Both the position numbers and the translations under genes were made by a program. A stretch of 51,124 nt of DNA from Lachnospiraceae bacterium (GTDB lineage Bacteria; Bacillota; Clostridia; Lachnospirales; Lachnospiraceae): contig JAGHER010000117.1 in assembly GCA_017889125.1 (NCBI GenBank), forward strand, positions 1 to 51,124, read 5' to 3'. The stretch's first letter is position 1, and every line of letters starts with the position of its first letter. Below the pieces are notes generated by a model. It ran no database searches. It saw nothing but the letters and a program-made list of their open reading frames with translations, and was not told the origin of the DNA. Below are positions 47,348 to 51,124 of this stretch, piece by piece.

Positions 47348-48688
47348 ATGAGCACACAGGTAAAGGAAACAGTAATTCAGTTTGGCGAAGGCGGATTCTT
47401 ACGTGGATTTGTTGATTACTTCTTCCACAAGCTGAGAGAGAAGGGACTGTACGATGGAAAGATCGTTGTTGTACAGCCCATTGAGAGAGGTATGTGCCAG
47501 ATGCTGGCAGACCAGAACTGCGAATACAACTTATTCCTCCGCGGCATTGAGAATGGCCAGGTGGTTAATGAGCACACCCATGTGACGTCGATTTCCCGGG
47601 CATTAAATCCCTACACTCAGTATGAGGATTACATTGCCCTGGCTGAGAACCCGGACTTAAGAGTGCTGGTATCCAATACCACCGAGGCTGGCATCGAGTA
47701 CCTGGGCACCGAGAAGCTGACCGATACCCCGCCGAAGTCCTATCCGGCTAAGCTGACTCAGTTCCTGTACAAGAGATTCCAGGCTGGCTTAAAGGGCATG
47801 ATCCTGCTTCCCTGCGAGCTGATCGACAACAACGCTGACAACTTAAAGGCCTGCGTATTAAAGTATGCAGATCTGTGGGAGTTAGGCGATGACTTTAAGA
47901 ACTGGATCGAGACGGAGAATGATTTCTGCAACACTCTGGTAGACCGGATCGTAACCGGCTATCCCAGAGATGAGGTGGAGGAGCTGACCAAGCAGATCGG
48001 CTACACCGATAATCTGATCGACACCGCTGAGATCTTCCACTTATGGGTAATCGGCGGCCATCACGAGGACGAGCTTCCCTTCAACAAGGCCGGATACAAC
48101 ATTGTCTGGACCGATGATGTGAAGCCCTACAAGAAGAGAAAGGTGCGCATCTTAAACGGCGGCCACACCTCCATGGTTCTGGGTGCATACCTGTATGGCT
48201 TAGAGACCGTAGGCGAGTGCTTAAAGGATGAGACCGTAAGCGCATACTTAAAGAAGTGCCTTTTCGACGAGATTGTTCCGACCCTTGGAAACACCGAGAC
48301 GGACATCAAGTTTGCACAGGATGTACTGGAGCGCTTCTCCAATCCCTTCATCAAGCATATGCTTTTAAGCATTGCATTAAACTCCGTAAGCAAGTTCCAG
48401 GTACGTGTACTGCCTACCATCCTGGAGTACAAGGAGAAATTCGGCAAGTATCCGGCAGCCTTAACCTTCTCCATGGCCAGCCTGATCGCCTTCTATCGCA
48501 CCGATAAGGCAAACGACGGCGAGGAGATCATGAGCTACATGAAGACTGCCTCCGTAGAGGACATCATGAAGAGAGAAGACTACTGGCATGCAGACCTGAC
48601 CGAGATGATCCCCATGGTACAGAAGTACTACGATCTGATTCAGGAGAAGGGCATGGCAGAGGCTTATAAGGCTGTGCTGGCAGAGTAA
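47348..48688 (+). CDS. uxaB: Tagaturonate reductase (altronate oxidoreductase)
   Basis: A 446-residue member of the mannitol dehydrogenase family. IQFGEGGFLRGFVDYFFHKL is the dinucleotide-binding start, PCELIDNNADNLK the family signature, NGGHTSMVLGAYL the central motif and NPFIKHMLLSIALNSVSKFQ the catalytic Lys/Asn/His region. The length and order fit UxaB, which interconverts tagaturonate and altronate with NADH in galacturonate breakdown. No other hexuronate gene lies in the window. TGGAGGTAGC precedes the start, and the promoter has two operators. Confidence 0.9.
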   Translation: MSTQVKETVIQFGEGGFLRGFVDYFFHKLREKGLYDGKIVVVQPIERGMCQMLADQNCEYNLFLRGIENGQVVNEHTHVTSISRALNPYTQYEDYIALAENPDLRVLVSNTTEAGIEYLGTEKLTDTPPKSYPAKLTQFLYKRFQAGLKGMILLPCELIDNNADNLKACVLKYADLWELGDDFKNWIETENDFCNTLVDRIVTGYPRDEVEELTKQIGYTDNLIDTAEIFHLWVIGGHHEDELPFNKAGYNIVWTDDVKPYKKRKVRILNGGHTSMVLGAYLYGLETVGECLKDETVSAYLKKCLFDEIVPTLGNTETDIKFAQDVLERFSNPFIKHMLLSIALNSVSKFQVRVLPTILEYKEKFGKYPAALTFSMASLIAFYRTDKANDGEEIMSYMKTASVEDIMKREDYWHADLTEMIPMVQKYYDLIQEKGMAEAYKAVLAE

Positions 48689-48725
48689 TTTATAATCCAA
48701 TACATATTTTGTCCCTTACCACTTA

Positions 48726-48793
48726 AAAGGAGACTTTCCTGTACAATCCAGGTTTTTCTAAACGTTGGATCGAAGCAGGAAGGTCTCCTTTTT
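48726..48793 (+). terminator. Terminator of the uxaB unit
   Basis: AAAGGAGAC-TTTCCTG pairs with CAGGAAG-GTCTCCTTT, followed by TTTTT; an inner AATCCA/TGGAT stem may extend it. Confidence 0.8.
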
Positions 48794-48881
48794 GCGATGT
48801 CTCCTGGGGTTCGTTTCTTTCGCCTGTGTCGGAAACAATACCGAATATACCGACTAGCTGCAGGGCTGCGGATTGGGGGAT

Positions 48882-49610
48882 TTACACCAGCGCCAGAAGA
48901 GACTGCTCAAAATCGTGGGCACTCTGGCAAAGCTCAGTAACTATGGCCCAGTTTTCGCAGACGGTAGGAACAAATTGCTCAAATATGCGTGCGCGCTTTT
49001 TCTGACCGGGGATACGAATGTGGTGATAGGACTTCCCATGAGCAATGATGTGTTCCCATGGTGATTCGATCATCTCAACCTCATCAATCTGGTCATAAGC
49101 AGCAACGATCCAGGCCTCGGTACTGTCACATGGAATAACAATACAGGTATCATCAGTTCCGTTGAGCCATGTACTAAGAAGTTTTTTTAGGTGGGCCATA
49201 TATCCTGCCACAGTGGCATCGTGTCCCGGACATGGGAGAACAATGGGACAGGCAGCGCGTCCTTCGGGTGTGATGTCGCAGGTTAAAGGATTCCATTGGC
49301 CCTTATGCTCGCATTGCGTTGCTTCACACCAGCAATGGGCGGATTTTTCTTTCCGCGATACATCCCCATCCATTTGGACAACCAAAAGATCCAGGGCTGG
49401 CTGGATACCTTTCATCAATTCCCTGCGAATCGGCGCATTGTCATGGCACCATTTCCAAACGCCTTTCCACCCGTTTCCATATTTTCCGGTCAGGTCATTT
49501 TCCGGCTGAAGCATGACATATGTGTTTTGTTCCCCCGTGATTTGGTCAATAACACCTTTCAAAATAATATAATCGGTGGGGCCTTCGCAAACAATTCCTA
49601 TGTGTTTCAT
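48882..49610 (-). CDS. TOPRIM-like nuclease-domain protein, partner of AAA ATPase
   Basis: A 242-residue protein. The start at 49610 overlaps the ATPase stop by four bases (ATGA), so it is translationally coupled; a longer frame to 49649 is inside the ATPase gene. HIGIVCEGPTDYIILKGVI (Glu9) and LLVVQMDGD (Asp81, Asp83) give the E and DxD motifs of a TOPRIM fold, and IPCDSTEAWIVAAYD resembles the conserved helix in stand-alone TOPRIM partners. A Cys/His-rich middle (CWCEATQCEH ... CPIVLPCPGH) may bind metal. Together with an ATPase this recalls two-gene defence systems such as PARIS (AriA-AriB) or RloAB, but the family is not settled. Confidence 0.68.
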   Translation of the reverse strand: MKHIGIVCEGPTDYIILKGVIDQITGEQNTYVMLQPENDLTGKYGNGWKGVWKWCHDNAPIRRELMKGIQPALDLLVVQMDGDVSRKEKSAHCWCEATQCEHKGQWNPLTCDITPEGRAACPIVLPCPGHDATVAGYMAHLKKLLSTWLNGTDDTCIVIPCDSTEAWIVAAYDQIDEVEMIESPWEHIIAHGKSYHHIRIPGQKKRARIFEQFVPTVCENWAIVTELCQSAHDFEQSLLALV

Positions 49611-50791
49611 AGCAGAGTCGGCACACCTCCCAACCGGCCGCTGATCCAAAGCCGGGACAATGGCTGTCCCTCATCGATCAATGCCTGAGAAACCTTAACC
49701 CGTTGGATCTGCGCGTAGCCGTTAACATCCCGGTCCACCGCAAATAAGCGGATATCATCATTGTTTAGATCCAGCCCGTCTAAAACCAGCGGATTATGGG
49801 TGGTCAGAAAAACATGCTTGCCCTGCTGCAAAATCTGGCTGCAGAAGACCTCCATCATTTTTTTGGCTAATCGTGGATTCAATGCGTGATCAAAGCTGTC
49901 TACCGCAAAGATGGAAGGACTTTGCGGGTGCATCGCCAGCGCAAGCATGAACAGGACATAGAGCGCCCCTTCGCTGGCATCGTATCCGGTAAATTGGGCG
50001 GTGTCTTTCATGTAGCGGTCTGTGAACGCAATAACATCGCGGGTGGTGGGAACATTGGCGTTAATATTGCTTTTCTTTGGGGAAGCTACGGCAATGTCAG
50101 CGGCCCAATCAATCATGTCAAGAATGTCATCCATATGGAGGCTGCCGAAAAACACTTCGTCATCCGCTGAGCGGATCAACGCCCTGATCGCTTCCGCAAG
50201 GCGGCCGCCGTTCAGCCCGATTGGGGTTGTTTGCGTCATGTCAGGTGCGGTGCCGCGCAAGGTGATGGTGTTAGGCTGAAAAATACCATATGCCGAAAAA
50301 TCCTCCGCAATCTTTCGGCTGGCATTTAAGTTGATTGCATCATCAATAAGAAAGAAGCCGATGTAATTGCTGCTTTGCTGTGAGGAGGCATTGCTGCGTC
50401 CCCATAATCTTTCGCCATTTTGGAAAAATGCTTCAGAATGGTATTTCCAATATTCTGTATCTGTGGGGGCAGTTAAATGAACGTCATAGCGGTACATATC
50501 CGGATTGCAGCCATCGTCCCACTCCAGAGAAAGATCAACGGTGGATTTTAGCCGGTTGATGCTCTTAAAATTCGATTTGTAGAGGGCAGGAACGCTGAGA
50601 CGAACCCCCTTGCGCTGGAGACTGGCGGCATCGACGCGGTCCGTCATGGCAGCGCTTAATAAACCAATTCCTTCCAGAATGGTGGTTTTTCCTGAGCCGT
50701 TGGCTCCGATAAACACGTTGACTTTACCCGGCTCAAAAGATGCCTTATAAAGGCATTTGAAGTTCCCAAAACTAATTTTCCTCAGATTCAT
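49607..50791 (-). CDS. AAA family ATPase (SMC/ABC-like, RloA/AAA_21 type)
   Basis: A 394-residue ATPase. I start at 50791 (MNLRKISFGNFKCL) with GGAAAGGGG upstream. The Walker A is GANGSGKTT at 29-37, and a long middle domain separates it from the signature region and Walker B, AVDSFDHALNPRL (Asp in place of the usual DE pair), then LTTHNPLVLDGL with the switch His. Such ABC-like ATPases with a downstream TOPRIM gene are common phage-defence sensors. The pair occurs after uxaB and before an unrelated membrane gene, so it looks like a two-gene insertion. Promoter sequences upstream at about 50820 are A/T-rich and not clear. Confidence 0.82.
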   Translation of the reverse strand: MNLRKISFGNFKCLYKASFEPGKVNVFIGANGSGKTTILEGIGLLSAAMTDRVDAASLQRKGVRLSVPALYKSNFKSINRLKSTVDLSLEWDDGCNPDMYRYDVHLTAPTDTEYWKYHSEAFFQNGERLWGRSNASSQQSSNYIGFFLIDDAINLNASRKIAEDFSAYGIFQPNTITLRGTAPDMTQTTPIGLNGGRLAEAIRALIRSADDEVFFGSLHMDDILDMIDWAADIAVASPKKSNINANVPTTRDVIAFTDRYMKDTAQFTGYDASEGALYVLFMLALAMHPQSPSIFAVDSFDHALNPRLAKKMMEVFCSQILQQGKHVFLTTHNPLVLDGLDLNNDDIRLFAVDRDVNGYAQIQRVKVSQALIDEGQPLSRLWISGRLGGVPTLL

Positions 50792-51014
50792 GTCATCGCC
50801 CCTTTCCTGCAATAATTAAAGTATAACACATTTTAAAAATTAAATACAGCATATTGGGAGGAAAAAGCGATATCTAATCTGCAGGCAGAAGAGTATCAAA
50901 AATAAACAAGGGAAACAGAGATGGTCTGCTGTCAGCCATGTGCTCATAGAATGAAAGAAGGTGAGCGGATACCAGGAGCACAGTATACACAGACGGCAGA
51001 AAGGAGATGGGCGC

Positions 51015-51124
51015 ATGAGGGAATGGGTTCGCGGAGCAGCCCTGGGGATGCTGGCTGCCCTTATCCTGACGGCAGCCATAAGCTTCCTTATCCCCCGGAC
51101 CGTCCGGGAAAGCTCGGCGCCGGA
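51015..51124 (+). CDS. Start of a membrane-anchored protein (truncated by window edge)
   Basis: The ATG at 51015 follows AAGGAGATGG. Only 36 residues are visible: a short basic start (MREWVRGAAL), a hydrophobic helix (MLAALILTAAISFLIP) and then polar sequence, i.e. a signal anchor or signal peptide. The family cannot be recognised. The 220 bases before it show no gene. Confidence 0.55.
   Translation, partial: MREWVRGAALGMLAALILTAAISFLIPRTVRESSAP

Noticed and set aside
1-51124. CRISPR arrays, tRNA or rRNA genes, insertion sequences
   Set aside because: No regular repeat-spacer structure, no cloverleaf-like segments and no transposase-like protein were recognised; the short tandem repeats are contiguous and without spacers.

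Overview
The window looks like the chromosome of a gut-type Lachnospiraceae (Clostridium cluster XIVa) bacterium. This is inferred from the GC-rich Firmicutes codon use, strong AGGAGG ribosome sites, CUT1 sugar transport without its own ATPase, abundant CaiB/BaiF-type CoA-transferases, a DUF368 protein and TrkA-C channels. No rRNA, tRNA or CRISPR array was seen.

Layout. 1-3165: end of an exopolysaccharide cluster (two glycosyltransferases and a Wzx-type flippase). 3246-3905: a Phd/YefM-RelE/ParE toxin-antitoxin pair. 3968-12949: an alpha-glucoside utilisation unit with a divergent LacI repressor, a CUT1 binding protein and two permeases, a GH31 and a GH13 glucosidase. 13206-15008: a HTH-DUF3990 protein, a partner protein and a small sigma-region-4-like protein. 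15043-18194: a second GH31 enzyme (minus strand), a hairpin-rich LacI-operator region and an AraC regulator. 18229-18618: a PaaI-type thioesterase.

18778-41969 is the centre of interest. It holds a sigma-54 gene (rpoN) in an operon with a sigma-54 activator (bEBP), next to about 20 kb of CoA-dependent catabolic genes: DUF6282 hydrolase, esterase, a tandem CoA-transferase fusion, two SDRs, GntP and MFS transporters, a second CoA-transferase, HIBADH-type reductase, PCC-domain protein, double carboxymuconolactone-decarboxylase-like protein, MaoC hydratase, HpcH/HpaI aldolase, Fe-S old-yellow-enzyme reductase and, convergent, a 3-hydroxyacyl-CoA dehydrogenase plus a lactonase-like metallohydrolase. 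Near-perfect -24/-12 elements (TGGCAC-N5-TTGC) lie before four transcription units in this block, at 22499, 27940, 32037 and 41969 (minus), with a fifth candidate at 22289. TGTGYCA-like motifs, often spaced by helical turns, lie upstream of them. The simplest reading is a self-contained sigma-54 regulon for an unidentified carboxylic acid, lactone or ester substrate.

42249-48688: AraC regulator, flavodoxin preceded by a 27-bp tandem repeat, DUF368 (PopT-like) protein, an AbiF-type HEPN protein with a probable upstream structured RNA, a voltage-gated potassium-channel-like protein and a tagaturonate reductase with a two-operator promoter. 48882-50791: an AAA ATPase-TOPRIM pair that resembles two-gene phage defence. 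51015-end: start of a membrane-anchored protein.

All calls rest on reading the sequence. No database search was run; family names come from recognised motifs, and the substrate of the sigma-54 cluster is not known.
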